The notes under the pieces: model-generated
Told to the model about the DNA's origin: nothing
What the model saw: the letters and a program-made list of their open reading frames with translations, nothing else
The model's database searches: none
NCBI GenBank assembly: GCA_024697425.1
Contig: JAILFT010000199.1
Span: 1-43,425 of the forward strand
Source: Butyrivibrio sp.
GTDB lineage: Bacteria; Bacillota; Clostridia; Lachnospirales; Lachnospiraceae
Direction of reading: 5' to 3'
Length of the DNA: 43,425 bases
In this document: in pieces, positions 20,505 to 30,241 of the stretch
Position numbering within the stretch: position 1 is the stretch's first letter
Layout: each line of letters opens with the position of its first letter
Translations under genes and position numbers: made by a program

Positions 20505-22595
20505 ATGAACGTTTACACGACAGACAAGATCAGAAACGTAGTACTGTTGGGGCATGGCGGCGCAGGAAAGACCACTCTTGCCGAAGCTATGGCATACCTT
20601 GCAGGCATCACATCCCGTATGGGAAAAGTTGAGGATGGCAACACTCTGAGCGATTTCGATAAGGAAGAGCAGAAGAGAGGCATTTCCATCAGCACATCAA
20701 CTATTCCTCTTGAGTGGGACGGACATAAGATCAACCTGCTTGATACTCCCGGCTTCTTTGATTTTGTCGGTGAAGTAGAAGAGGCCATCAGCGTTGCTGA
20801 TGCAGCCATCATTGTTGTTTCAGGTAAGGCAGGAATCGAAGTCGGAACAGAGAGAGCATGGGATCTTTGTGAGAAGTACAAGATTCCCCGTATGTTCTTT
20901 GTTTCCGATATGGATATAGATGACGTATCTTACAGACAGGTTGTTCAGGATCTGACAGACAAGTACGGCAAGAAGATGGCTCCTTTCAATCTCCCTATCC
21001 GTGAGAATGAGAAGTTTGTCGGATATGTTAACGTAATCCAGGAGAAGGGCTTCAGATGGGAAGGCAAGCAGGTTGTTGAGTGTCCTGTTCCCGAGTACAA
21101 CGAAGCTAACCTCAAGCTCTTCAGAGATACTCTTATTGAGACTGTTGCTGAGACATCTGAGGAGTTCATGGACAGATACTTCAACGGAGATACATTCTCA
21201 GAGGCTGAGATCAGAGCAGCTGCCCGCAGCAATGTTTGTGACTGCTCAATCGTTCCCATCGAGATGGGTTCTTCCACACTGTGCCAGGGTATCTACACTC
21301 TGCTTGATGATATCGTAAAATATATGCCCAGCCCAGAGAACCGCAAGATGGCCGGTATCAATACAAATACCAATGAGATCTTTGAGGCTGATTTCGATTT
21401 CTCAAAGCCCAAGACAGCATTTGTATTCAAGACCATGATCGATCCCTTCATCGGTAAGTATTCACTTATCAAGGTTCGTTCAGGTGTCCTTAAGCCCGAT
21501 GATCAGATGTTCATCGCCGGCAAGGATCAGGATGTCAAGATCGGTAAGCTCTACATCCTTCAGGGCAACAAGGCTATCGAAGTTCCCGAGCTCCACGCCG
21601 GAGATCTTGGCGCTCTTCAGAAGCTTGATATTTCAACAGGTGATACCCTTTCAACCAAGGCTAATCCTGTAACCTATGCTAAGATGGATATTTCACAGCC
21701 TTACACCTACATGAGATATCATGCACAGAATAAGGCTGATATCGACAAGATCGCTCAGTCACTGGCTAAGCTCTCAGCTGAGGATCAGACCCTTAAGGTT
21801 GTCAACGATGCCGAGAACCGTCAGACTCTGCTCTATGGTATGGGCGACATGCATCTTGAAGTTGTTCAGAGCAAGCTCAAGAGCGTTTACAAGGTTGACA
21901 TCGACCTCACCAAGCCCAAGGTTGCTTTCAGAGAGACGATCCGCAAGAACTCTGATGTTGAGTACAAGTACAAGAAGCAGACCGGCGGACACGGACAGTA
22001 TGGTCACGTTAAGATGCGCTTCGAGCCTTCAGGCGATCCTTTAACTCCTTATGTATTTGAGCAGGAGGTTGTAGGCGGAGCAGTTCCCAAGAATTACTTC
22101 CCTGCTGTTGAAAAGGGTCTTACAGAGTCAGTTCAGAGAGGACCTCTGGCAGCTTACCCTGTTGTAGGCGTTAAGGCTACTCTTTACGACGGATCATATC
22201 ACCCTGTAGATTCCTCTGAAATGGCCTTCAAGGTTGCAGCATCAGGTGCCTTCAAGAAGGGCTTCATGGAAGCAGGACCTGTTCTTCTTGAGCCCATTGT
22301 ATCCCTTAAGGTTACTGTTCCGGACAACTTCACCGGTGACGTAATGGGAGATCTTAACAAGAGAAGAGGACGTGTTCTTGGAATGAATCCTTCCCTTACC
22401 GGCAAGCAGGTGATCGAGGCTGAGGTTCCCATGATGGAACTTTACGGATATTGCACACAGCTTCGCTCCATGACAGGCGGAAGCGGCGATTTCGAGTATG
22501 AGTTCGTAAGATATGAGCAGGCTCCTTCAGATGTTCAGGCCAAGGAAGTTGAAGCCAGAAAAGACAAGGTTGCTGCTGCCAACGCAGAAGAGTAA
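20505..22595 (+). CDS. Elongation factor G-like translational GTPase (EF-G paralogue) with non-canonical G3/G4 motifs
   Basis: GHGGAGKTT P-loop, DTPGFFDF, FVSDMD, GGHGQYGHVKMRFEP domain IV, EF-G C-terminal domain. Confidence 0.92.
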   Translation: MNVYTTDKIRNVVLLGHGGAGKTTLAEAMAYLAGITSRMGKVEDGNTLSDFDKEEQKRGISISTSTIPLEWDGHKINLLDTPGFFDFVGEVEEAISVADAAIIVVSGKAGIEVGTERAWDLCEKYKIPRMFFVSDMDIDDVSYRQVVQDLTDKYGKKMAPFNLPIRENEKFVGYVNVIQEKGFRWEGKQVVECPVPEYNEANLKLFRDTLIETVAETSEEFMDRYFNGDTFSEAEIRAAARSNVCDCSIVPIEMGSSTLCQGIYTLLDDIVKYMPSPENRKMAGINTNTNEIFEADFDFSKPKTAFVFKTMIDPFIGKYSLIKVRSGVLKPDDQMFIAGKDQDVKIGKLYILQGNKAIEVPELHAGDLGALQKLDISTGDTLSTKANPVTYAKMDISQPYTYMRYHAQNKADIDKIAQSLAKLSAEDQTLKVVNDAENRQTLLYGMGDMHLEVVQSKLKSVYKVDIDLTKPKVAFRETIRKNSDVEYKYKKQTGGHGQYGHVKMRFEPSGDPLTPYVFEQEVVGGAVPKNYFPAVEKGLTESVQRGPLAAYPVVGVKATLYDGSYHPVDSSEMAFKVAASGAFKKGFMEAGPVLLEPIVSLKVTVPDNFTGDVMGDLNKRRGRVLGMNPSLTGKQVIEAEVPMMELYGYCTQLRSMTGGSGDFEYEFVRYEQAPSDVQAKEVEARKDKVAAANAEE

Positions 22596-22608
22596 TATAT
22601 ACGGTTTT

Positions 22609-22644
22609 TCAAACTCCCCCGGGTACCTTCGGGGGAGTTTTTTT
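22609..22644 (+). terminator. Rho-independent terminator after the EF-G-like gene
   Basis: AAACTCCCCC ... GGGGGAGTTT followed by a T run. Confidence 0.88.
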
Positions 22645-22724
22645 ACGCTCGAATAAGGCAGGAAAACAGTAAAATTTATAGTCATTTTATTATTAAATAT
22701 ACGCTTTTGTGATAACATTATGAT

Positions 22725-24668
22725 ATGCGGGAAGAGATGTTTTTAAATTATAATTATATAGGAGAAGCGGCAAGCCTTCTTTTGGGTTGCCTTCTTATGT
22801 TTGTCATGCTGTATACAAGGCCCAAAAAGACCTATGTGTACAGATATGTTTTTACTGGAACCATCTGGTCCATAGCAGCCAGCATCCTTCAGATCCTGAT
22901 AATCATCATCGCCAACAGACCCGGGATTCTTTACAACAGCAAGCTGTTCCCGGTACTTCTTCTTGTATATCTTTTAGTCTATAATGGGGTTCTTTACTTT
23001 ATCTTTTCCTATGTCAATATGATGTCCCTTGCCAGACGCAGGCAGCGAAGGGAATTTTTGCTGATGTACATTGTCCTGTCGGCTATCTATATTACTGCGC
23101 TGATTTTCCGTATGGCCTCAGGCAGTTTCTACACGGTCTATCTTGAATATGTCGATATATTCGGATTTGTCAGGTTTTACTGCATAGCCGGTATCATCTG
23201 TGCTGCAGTATGCTTCTATGCCACTGTTACAAATAAGCACCATATTTCCAGAGTAATCTGGGATACGGTATGCATCTTTGTTCCGGTGGAGATTGCAGTA
23301 CTGCTGATGCAGATCTGGGCAGTGAGGTACTATCATGCGGTATTTGCAGGTATGACTCATTCGGCAATACTCCTTCTGGCGTTTCTTTTATTCCACAATA
23401 TTCCTTATGACGAAGAATCGGGATGCGAGAGCCAGAATGCTCTTGATGAGTTCATTAAGAAGACCATAGGGAAAAGAGATTTCTATCTGGTATTTACCGA
23501 ATTTAAACTCCCCTCGGTTGAGAATCTCATAAACGAAGGGGATATTCAGATAGTGGGCATCAATGCATGTCGCTCCATAGAAGCAATCAGTAATAAGGTA
23601 AGACTCTTCAGACTCTCGGATGATAAATTTGTCAATCTCATAGATGTTCCGGATGAGAAGACTGCTCTTGGTATGGCTAATCAGATAAGAGGTGTCTTTG
23701 ACAGGGTTAAAACGGAGCTGAAGGTTCCTTTCAATTATGTCATCATTACCGGAAAGGTTGATAAGGAACTTAAGGACCCTGTAAAGATAAGACAGTTCTA
23801 TGAATATATTGCCGGTAAATTCGACGGCAAGAACAACAGCTATTACTATGTGGCAGGCGCCAAGGACTATGAAGATTTTGCGGGTATATTTGAAGTCACC
23901 GCTTCGCTGAAAGATATCAGGAACAGGATGGATTACAACGATGAAAGAGTTGTTGTCTATGCACAGCCTATTTACAGCGTAGATTCAGACTCCTTCAGAG
24001 TGGCGGAAGCGCTGATGAGACTGAAGATAGGAGATAAGATCTATTCTCCGGATAAATTCATTCCCATTGCGGAAAAAAGCGGCTGCATACATGCACTGAG
24101 CTGTATAATGCTGGACAAGATATGCAGAGTGGTACAGGATCTGGAAAAATATTACGAGTTTGATGCCATCTCCATTAATATTTCCTCCAAGGAATTGTCC
24201 AGTCAGGAAATGGATACTGACTTTTTGGATATAATCGATAAGTATGATTTTGATGTTTCCAAGATCAGGATGGAGATAACGGAATCCGCCATGTTCGAGG
24301 ATCAGAGTGCTGCGGCAGACAATATGGCAATCCTTGACAGAGCCGGAATCCAGCTGTACCTCGATGATTTCGGAACCGGTTATTCATCCTTTGAGAGAGT
24401 TATGGACTGTCCCGTTAAGACCATTAAGTTTGATAAAACTCTGCTGTACAAATCTCTTGATGATGACAGGATGGATGACATTCTTTCCTACATGATAGAA
24501 GTTTTCAAGAAGAATGGATTTGTAACACTGGTTGAAGGCGTTGAGGACGAGAATCAGAGCAGGTATTCTGTGGAGAGAGGATTTGATTTCATCCAGGGCT
24601 ATCATTACGCAAAGCCCGAGCCTATCGAGGAACTGAAGAAATACTTTACAAGAAAAAGTAATTTTTAA
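22725..24668 (+). CDS. Membrane protein with degenerate GGDEF and EAL domain; predicted c-di-GMP phosphodiesterase
   Basis: Multiple N-terminal TM segments; RLSDDKFV in place of GGDEF; EAL residues AEALMRL, NISSKEL, MEITESA, DDFGTGYSSF, IKFDKTL, LVEGVE, IQGYHYAKP. Confidence 0.9.
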   Translation: MREEMFLNYNYIGEAASLLLGCLLMFVMLYTRPKKTYVYRYVFTGTIWSIAASILQILIIIIANRPGILYNSKLFPVLLLVYLLVYNGVLYFIFSYVNMMSLARRRQRREFLLMYIVLSAIYITALIFRMASGSFYTVYLEYVDIFGFVRFYCIAGIICAAVCFYATVTNKHHISRVIWDTVCIFVPVEIAVLLMQIWAVRYYHAVFAGMTHSAILLLAFLLFHNIPYDEESGCESQNALDEFIKKTIGKRDFYLVFTEFKLPSVENLINEGDIQIVGINACRSIEAISNKVRLFRLSDDKFVNLIDVPDEKTALGMANQIRGVFDRVKTELKVPFNYVIITGKVDKELKDPVKIRQFYEYIAGKFDGKNNSYYYVAGAKDYEDFAGIFEVTASLKDIRNRMDYNDERVVVYAQPIYSVDSDSFRVAEALMRLKIGDKIYSPDKFIPIAEKSGCIHALSCIMLDKICRVVQDLEKYYEFDAISINISSKELSSQEMDTDFLDIIDKYDFDVSKIRMEITESAMFEDQSAAADNMAILDRAGIQLYLDDFGTGYSSFERVMDCPVKTIKFDKTLLYKSLDDDRMDDILSYMIEVFKKNGFVTLVEGVEDENQSRYSVERGFDFIQGYHYAKPEPIEELKKYFTRKSNF

Positions 24669-24687
24669 AATATGCTGATAATTTTCA

Positions 24688-24725
24688 AAGCCGGCTTTTC
24701 GAAAATGAAGAGCCGGCTTATTTTT
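24688..24725 (+). terminator. Rho-independent terminator
   Basis: AAGCCGGCT ... AGCCGGCTT then aTTTTT. Confidence 0.8.
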
Positions 24726-24750
24726 ATACAAAGTCAGTAAATATGCCGCC

Positions 24751-24779
24751 TTGACACTTACGGTATGATTGTATACAAT
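24751..24779 (+). promoter_or_regulatory. Sigma-A-like promoter with 12-bp palindrome overlapping the -10
   Basis: TTGACA - 17 nt - TACAAT; perfect palindrome ATTGTATACAAT at 24768-24779. Confidence 0.75.
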
Positions 24780-24818
24780 TATGCAAGAAATACAATTTCG
24801 AAGATTGTGAGGTTGGTC

Positions 24819-26252
24819 ATGAGCGAGTCAAGTACATTCCAAAATCGTCCGGTGACGATGAATGACAAGAATAATCTTCTTCAGATTGAAGAGCATATGT
24901 ATATTCTTGATGATGTTGAAAAGCCGAACGTATTCAGAAACATGTTCCCCTACGAGGAAGTTCCCAAGATTCCCTTTAACGACAGGATCGTTCCCCATAA
25001 CATGCCTAAGGATATCTGGATAACCGATACCACCTTCAGGGACGGTCAGCAGTCCAGAGCTCCTTATACCACCAAGCAGATCGTGGATATATACGACATG
25101 CTTCATAAGCTTGGCGGCCCTAACGGCATGATAAGGCAGAGTGAGTTTTTCCTGTACAGCAAAAGTGACAGGGATGCTGTCTATAAATGTATGGAGAGGG
25201 GCTATGAATTCCCTGAGGTAACAAGCTGGATCAGAGCCAGTGAAGAGGACTTCAAGCTGGTCAAAGAGATCGGAATGAAGGAGACGGGTATTCTGGTCAG
25301 CTGCTCAGACTACCACATTTTTCTTAAACTTAAGATGACAAGACGTCAGGCCCTTGAACATTATCTTTCTATTGTAAGGGCATGTCTTGAGGAGGGCATC
25401 AGCCCCAGGTGTCATCTTGAGGATATAACGAGAGCGGATATTTACGGCTTTGTTGTTCCTTTCTGTGTGGAACTTATGAAGCTCAAAGATGAATATAAGA
25501 TACCTATCAAGGTAAGAGCCTGCGACACCATGGGATACGGGGTTAACTTCTCCGGTGCTGTTATTCCCAGAAGTGTGCAGGGTATTATCTACGCTATTAA
25601 TACCAACGCAGGTGTACCCAGTGAACTTATCGAGTGGCACGGTCATAATGATTTCTACAAGGCAGTTACCAACTCTACTACAGCCTGGCTGTATGGCTGC
25701 TGCTCGGTTAATACATCCCTGTTCGGTATCGGTGAGAGAACAGGTAACACGCCTCTTGAAGCCATGGTATTTGAGTATGCTCAGCTTAAGGGCCATCTTA
25801 ACGGAATGGACACCAAGGTTATCACAGAGCTTGCTGAGTATTATGAGAAAGAGGTTGGCTTTACGGTGCCCGCCAACACACCTTTTGTTGGCAAGAACTT
25901 TAATGTAACAAGAGCCGGAATCCACGCAGACGGACTTCTTAAGAATGAGGAGATATACAATATCTTCGATACAGAGAAATTCCTGGGAAGGCCTCCTGTC
26001 AGTGCGGTTTCAAACACATCAGGGCTTGCAGGAATTGCCCACTGGATCAACATCCACTACAAACTTAAGGATGAACATGCCCTTACCAAGCAGTCTCCTT
26101 TGGTAACCAGGATCAAGGAGTGGGTTGATGCAGAATATGCCGGCGGAAGAGTAACCGTCATGACTGATAAAGAGCTTGTCCGTGAGATAGAGAAAGTGGG
26201 AAGCGAGCTTGGCATCCGTGTACAGGAAGGAGAGGTCATTAACGTAAAATGA
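24819..26252 (+). CDS. HMGL-like/IPMS-related acyltransferase; probable Re-citrate synthase
   Basis: DTTFRDGQQSRAPYT, EWHGHNDFYKAVTNS, GERTGNTPLE, ITRAGIHADG-like motifs; operon with NADP-IDH. Start at MSESSTF (24819) because the ORF-track ATG at 24765 lies in the promoter. Confidence 0.8.
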   Translation: MSESSTFQNRPVTMNDKNNLLQIEEHMYILDDVEKPNVFRNMFPYEEVPKIPFNDRIVPHNMPKDIWITDTTFRDGQQSRAPYTTKQIVDIYDMLHKLGGPNGMIRQSEFFLYSKSDRDAVYKCMERGYEFPEVTSWIRASEEDFKLVKEIGMKETGILVSCSDYHIFLKLKMTRRQALEHYLSIVRACLEEGISPRCHLEDITRADIYGFVVPFCVELMKLKDEYKIPIKVRACDTMGYGVNFSGAVIPRSVQGIIYAINTNAGVPSELIEWHGHNDFYKAVTNSTTAWLYGCCSVNTSLFGIGERTGNTPLEAMVFEYAQLKGHLNGMDTKVITELAEYYEKEVGFTVPANTPFVGKNFNVTRAGIHADGLLKNEEIYNIFDTEKFLGRPPVSAVSNTSGLAGIAHWINIHYKLKDEHALTKQSPLVTRIKEWVDAEYAGGRVTVMTDKELVREIEKVGSELGIRVQEGEVINVK

Positions 26253-26944
26253 CCGCGCAGATTATGGAAAATCGAGATTTAAAGCAGGAAGTAACCGATA
26301 AGTATTCCCTCAGAGGAAGAGTGTTCCACAGGATCCGTGAGGATATCCTCAACGGCAAATACAAGGATCATGAGGAACTTAAGGAGGTTGCCATCGGCCA
26401 GGAACTGGGAGTTTCCAGAACCCCGGTACGAGAGGCCTTCAGACAGCTGGAGCTGGAGGGACTTATTCAGATAATTCCCAACAGAGGAGCTTACGTCACA
26501 GGCATCAAGGTCAAAGATATCGAGGATATCTATATGATCAGATCAAAGCTTGAGGGACTTTGCGCCAGATGGGCCTGCGAGCATATTACAGAGGAACAGC
26601 TTGAAGAGATGGAGGAGAATATTTATCTGGCCGAATTCCACGCTGCAAGAGGTCACATGGAGCAGATGGCAGAGCTGGATAACCGTTTCCACACCATTCT
26701 CTATGAGTCATGTAATTCCAAGATGCTTGAGCATCTTTTAAAGGACTACCATCAGTATGTGTGGAGAGTAAGACAGAAGACTCTTTCCAGCAGCAGAGGT
26801 GCGGTTTCCAATGTTGAACACAAGTACATCATGGAAGCCATCAAGGAGAAGAATCCGGACAAGGCTGAGGAGCTGGCCAATCAGCATATGATCAACGCCT
26901 TTGAGAACATGGTGGACAACGGACTTCTTGAAATGTTTGATTAA
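26249..26944 (+). CDS. GntR family transcriptional regulator, FCD subfamily
   Basis: wHTH ...GQELGVSRTPVREAFRQLELEGLIQIIPNRGAYVTG; C-terminal helical FCD-like domain; ATGA overlap with upstream gene. Confidence 0.93.
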   Translation: MTAQIMENRDLKQEVTDKYSLRGRVFHRIREDILNGKYKDHEELKEVAIGQELGVSRTPVREAFRQLELEGLIQIIPNRGAYVTGIKVKDIEDIYMIRSKLEGLCARWACEHITEEQLEEMEENIYLAEFHAARGHMEQMAELDNRFHTILYESCNSKMLEHLLKDYHQYVWRVRQKTLSSSRGAVSNVEHKYIMEAIKEKNPDKAEELANQHMINAFENMVDNGLLEMFD

Positions 26945-26982
26945 ATCAGTCTTTATATATAAAGCGCAGAAAGGAATAACTT

Positions 26983-28188
26983 ATGAGCAAGATTCAGATG
27001 ACAACCCCCATTGTTGAAATGGACGGAGATGAGATGACAAGAGTACTGTGGCAGATGATCAAGGATAAGCTGATACTGCCTTACATAGATCTTAAGAGCG
27101 AGTATTATGATCTTGGCCTTAAGAAAAGAGATGAGACCGACGATCAGATAACCGTGGACAGTGCCAATGCCACCTTGAAGTACGGGGTTGCCGTTAAGTG
27201 TGCCACAATTACTCCCAACAATGAGCGTGTTGAGGAGTACGGACTCAAGAAGATGTGGAAGAGCCCCAACGGCACCATCAGAGCTATCCTTGACGGAACA
27301 GTGTTCAGAACTCCCATTATGGTAAAGGGTATAGAGCCCAATGTAAGGACCTGGACAAGTCCCATAACACTTGCAAGACATGCCTATGGTGATGTATATA
27401 AGAATGTAGAGATAAGAGTTCCCGGCCCCGGCAAAGCAGAGCTTCTTTTTACCGGTGAAGACGGAACAGAGATAAGAAAGACCATACACGAGTTTGATGA
27501 GCCCGGTATCATACAGGGCGTACACAACAAGGATTCATCAATCAGGAGTTTTGCGAGAGCCTGCTTCAAGTATGCTCTTTCCGAGAAAAAAGAGCTGTGG
27601 CTTGGAACCAAGGATACCATCAGCAAGACCTACGACAGAAGATTCCGCGAGATCTTTGATGAAGTCTTTGAGGCGGAGTTTAAGGAGGAGTTTGAGAAGG
27701 CAGGGATCACCTACTTCTACACTCTTATTGATGATGCCGTAGCCAGAGTTATGAAGTCCAAAGGCGGCTTTATCTGGGCCTGCAAAAATTATGATGGCGA
27801 TGTTATGAGCGATATGGTATCATCAGCTTTTGGATCACTTGCCATGATGACTTCCGTTCTTGTTTCTCCTACAGGAGTATATGAGTACGAAGCCGCTCAC
27901 GGTACAGTGCAGAGACATTATTACAAGTATCTGAAGGGAGAGCCCACATCCACCAATCCTGTGGCTACAATTTTTGCCTGGACAGGAGCCCTCAGAAAGA
28001 GGGGTGAACTTGATGGAATTCAGGGTCTTTGCGACTGGGCAGATAAAATGGAGAAGGCAACACTTTCCGTTATCGAATCAGGCCGCATGACAGGAGACCT
28101 GGCTCTTATCACTTCACTTCCCAATCCGGTAAAGCTTGGAAGCGAAGAGTTTTTGGATGCTATCGCAGAAGAATTTGGAGCATGTTAA
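26983..28188 (+). CDS. icd: NADP-dependent isocitrate dehydrogenase (eukaryotic-like type)
   Basis: [54 protein letters not shown]. Confidence 0.95.
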   Translation: MSKIQMTTPIVEMDGDEMTRVLWQMIKDKLILPYIDLKSEYYDLGLKKRDETDDQITVDSANATLKYGVAVKCATITPNNERVEEYGLKKMWKSPNGTIRAILDGTVFRTPIMVKGIEPNVRTWTSPITLARHAYGDVYKNVEIRVPGPGKAELLFTGEDGTEIRKTIHEFDEPGIIQGVHNKDSSIRSFARACFKYALSEKKELWLGTKDTISKTYDRRFREIFDEVFEAEFKEEFEKAGITYFYTLIDDAVARVMKSKGGFIWACKNYDGDVMSDMVSSAFGSLAMMTSVLVSPTGVYEYEAAHGTVQRHYYKYLKGEPTSTNPVATIFAWTGALRKRGELDGIQGLCDWADKMEKATLSVIESGRMTGDLALITSLPNPVKLGSEEFLDAIAEEFGAC

Positions 28189-30156
28189 ATGATTCTTTCG
28201 ATTCACGGAGTAACTAAAAGTTTTGATGGAAAGGACATCCTCAGGGATGCCTCTTTTCATGTGGAAAATAATGAAAAAGTAGCCATTGTGGGCATTAATG
28301 GAGCGGGGAAAACCACACTCCTTAAGCTCATTATAGGGGAACTTTCAGCAGACGAAGGCGAGATCACTTTTTCCAAGGATGTTACCTTTGGTTACCTTGC
28401 CCAGAATCAGAATATAGACAGCAGCAACACAATCTACGAAGAACTCAAAGAGGTCAAAAGAGATGTCATCGACCTTGAGGAGGGCATCAGAGCCGCAGAA
28501 GAGGATATGAAGCATCTTCAGGGAGAAGCTCTTGAACAGCTCCTCAACAGATACACCGCCATGAGCGAAGAGTTCAAGCACAAGGAAGGCTATGCCTGGA
28601 AGAGCCAGGTGCTGGGAGTTGCCAGAGGTCTTGGCTTTGCCGATGAGGAACTTGATAAGAGCATTGCCACGTTATCAGGCGGCCAGAAGACCCGTGTGGC
28701 TCTGGGCAAGCTTCTTTTGCAGAATCCGGATCTTATCATCCTGGACGAGCCCACAAACCATCTTGATATGAGTGCCATCAGATGGCTTGAAAATTATCTT
28801 CTTAACTATAAGGGTGCGGTTATGATCGTATCCCATGACAGATATTTCCTGGATAAGATCACTGACAAGGTCATTGAGGTGGAGAACTGCAGAGTATCCT
28901 CCTTTACAGGCAATTACAGTGCCTATGCTGTCAAGAAGGAGCAGAAGCGTGCCATTGAATGGAACGCCTATATCAAGCAGCGGGCAGAGATCAAGCACCA
29001 GGAAGAGGTTATTGCCAAGCTTAAATCCTTCAACAGGGAGAAATCCATCAAAAGAGCTGAGAGCCGCGAGAAGATGCTGGATAAGATTGAGGTCCTGGAT
29101 AAACCCATGGATGTCAACGACAGCATGAAGATCACTTTAAAACCCATTTGTGAGAGCGGCAATGACGTACTTACCGTAGAGGGACTTGCAAAGTCCTTTG
29201 GAAGTGAAAATCTCTTTTCCGGCCTTGGATTTGAGATCAAAAAAGGTGAGCACGTGGCCATTATTGGCGATAACGGAACCGGGAAAACCACACTTCTTAA
29301 GATAATAAACAAAGCAGAGAGAATGGATGAAGGCACCATTACACTGGGTGCCAAGGTTCAGATCGGTTATTACGATCAGGAGCACCATGTGCTTCACGAC
29401 GAGAAGACTCTTTTCCAGGAGATTTCCGACGCCTATCCGACTCTTAACAATACTGAGATCCGCAACACCCTTGCGGCATTTCTTTTCACCGGAGAGGACG
29501 TATTTAAGCGCATCGGCGACCTTTCGGGAGGAGAGAAGGGAAGGGTAAGTCTTGCGAAGCTCATGCTCTCGGATGCAAACTTCCTCATCCTGGATGAGCC
29601 TACAAACCATCTGGATATCACCAGCAAAGAGATACTGGAGAGTGCCATCGCAGGTTATGAGGGCACTGTTCTGTATGTGAGTCATGACCGCTACTTTATC
29701 AATAAGACTGCCACAAGGATACTGGACCTTACAGGGGGCCAGCTGGTTAACTATATCGGCAATTATGACTACTACATGGAGCATGTGGACGAGAGGATGC
29801 AAAGGCTCCTTGGAGGGGCTGACGCCGAAACTGCAGGCGGAAGGACCACCGGCACAAGGATAGGTACTGTAGCAGGTACATCATCTTCTGATAAGAATTC
29901 TGACGGTGCTCTTGACTGGAAGGCCCAGAAGGAAGCCCAGGCCAAAAAGAGAAAGCAGGAAGCTGCTCTTAAGAAGTGCGAAGAAGAGATTGCAAAGCTT
30001 GAAGAAAGAGACGGACAGATAACGCAGGAGCTTTCGGATCCTTCTGTGGGAACCGATCTTGGCAGGCTCAGAAAGCTTACAGATGAGCAGAATGAGATAA
30101 GCGAAAGACTGTCAGAACTGTACGATCAGTGGGAGTTATTGTCTGAAGAGGGCTGA
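28189..30156 (+). CDS. ABC-F family ATP-binding protein
   Basis: Two Walker A (GINGAGKTT, GDNGTGKTT), LSGGQKTRVALGK, LSGGEKGRVSLAK, DEPTNHLD twice; no TM; C-terminal coiled coil. Confidence 0.95.
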   Translation: MILSIHGVTKSFDGKDILRDASFHVENNEKVAIVGINGAGKTTLLKLIIGELSADEGEITFSKDVTFGYLAQNQNIDSSNTIYEELKEVKRDVIDLEEGIRAAEEDMKHLQGEALEQLLNRYTAMSEEFKHKEGYAWKSQVLGVARGLGFADEELDKSIATLSGGQKTRVALGKLLLQNPDLIILDEPTNHLDMSAIRWLENYLLNYKGAVMIVSHDRYFLDKITDKVIEVENCRVSSFTGNYSAYAVKKEQKRAIEWNAYIKQRAEIKHQEEVIAKLKSFNREKSIKRAESREKMLDKIEVLDKPMDVNDSMKITLKPICESGNDVLTVEGLAKSFGSENLFSGLGFEIKKGEHVAIIGDNGTGKTTLLKIINKAERMDEGTITLGAKVQIGYYDQEHHVLHDEKTLFQEISDAYPTLNNTEIRNTLAAFLFTGEDVFKRIGDLSGGEKGRVSLAKLMLSDANFLILDEPTNHLDITSKEILESAIAGYEGTVLYVSHDRYFINKTATRILDLTGGQLVNYIGNYDYYMEHVDERMQRLLGGADAETAGGRTTGTRIGTVAGTSSSDKNSDGALDWKAQKEAQAKKRKQEAALKKCEEEIAKLEERDGQITQELSDPSVGTDLGRLRKLTDEQNEISERLSELYDQWELLSEEG

Positions 30157-30173
30157 AAAGCCTGTAATATAAG

Positions 30174-30202
30174 TTGACCAATTCAGACTGTAAAGCTATA
30201 AT
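30174..30202 (+). promoter_or_regulatory. Sigma-A-like promoter for the CPBP gene
   Basis: TTGACC - 17 nt - TATAAT. Confidence 0.75.
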
Positions 30203-30241
30203 GAATTGGATTCGAATTGTAAATTCTGCGAGGATATTGCC

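Noticed and set aside
24605-24625. ACGCAAAGCC string resembling part of a c-di-GMP (GEMM) riboswitch
   Set aside because: Lies inside the EAL coding sequence with no surrounding riboswitch fold; no GEMM riboswitch recognised in the window
25305-25925. 206-aa minus-strand ORF inside the citrate synthase-like gene
   Set aside because: Shadow ORF, no motifs
29137-29802. 221-aa minus-strand ORF inside the ABC-F gene
   Set aside because: Shadow ORF, no motifs
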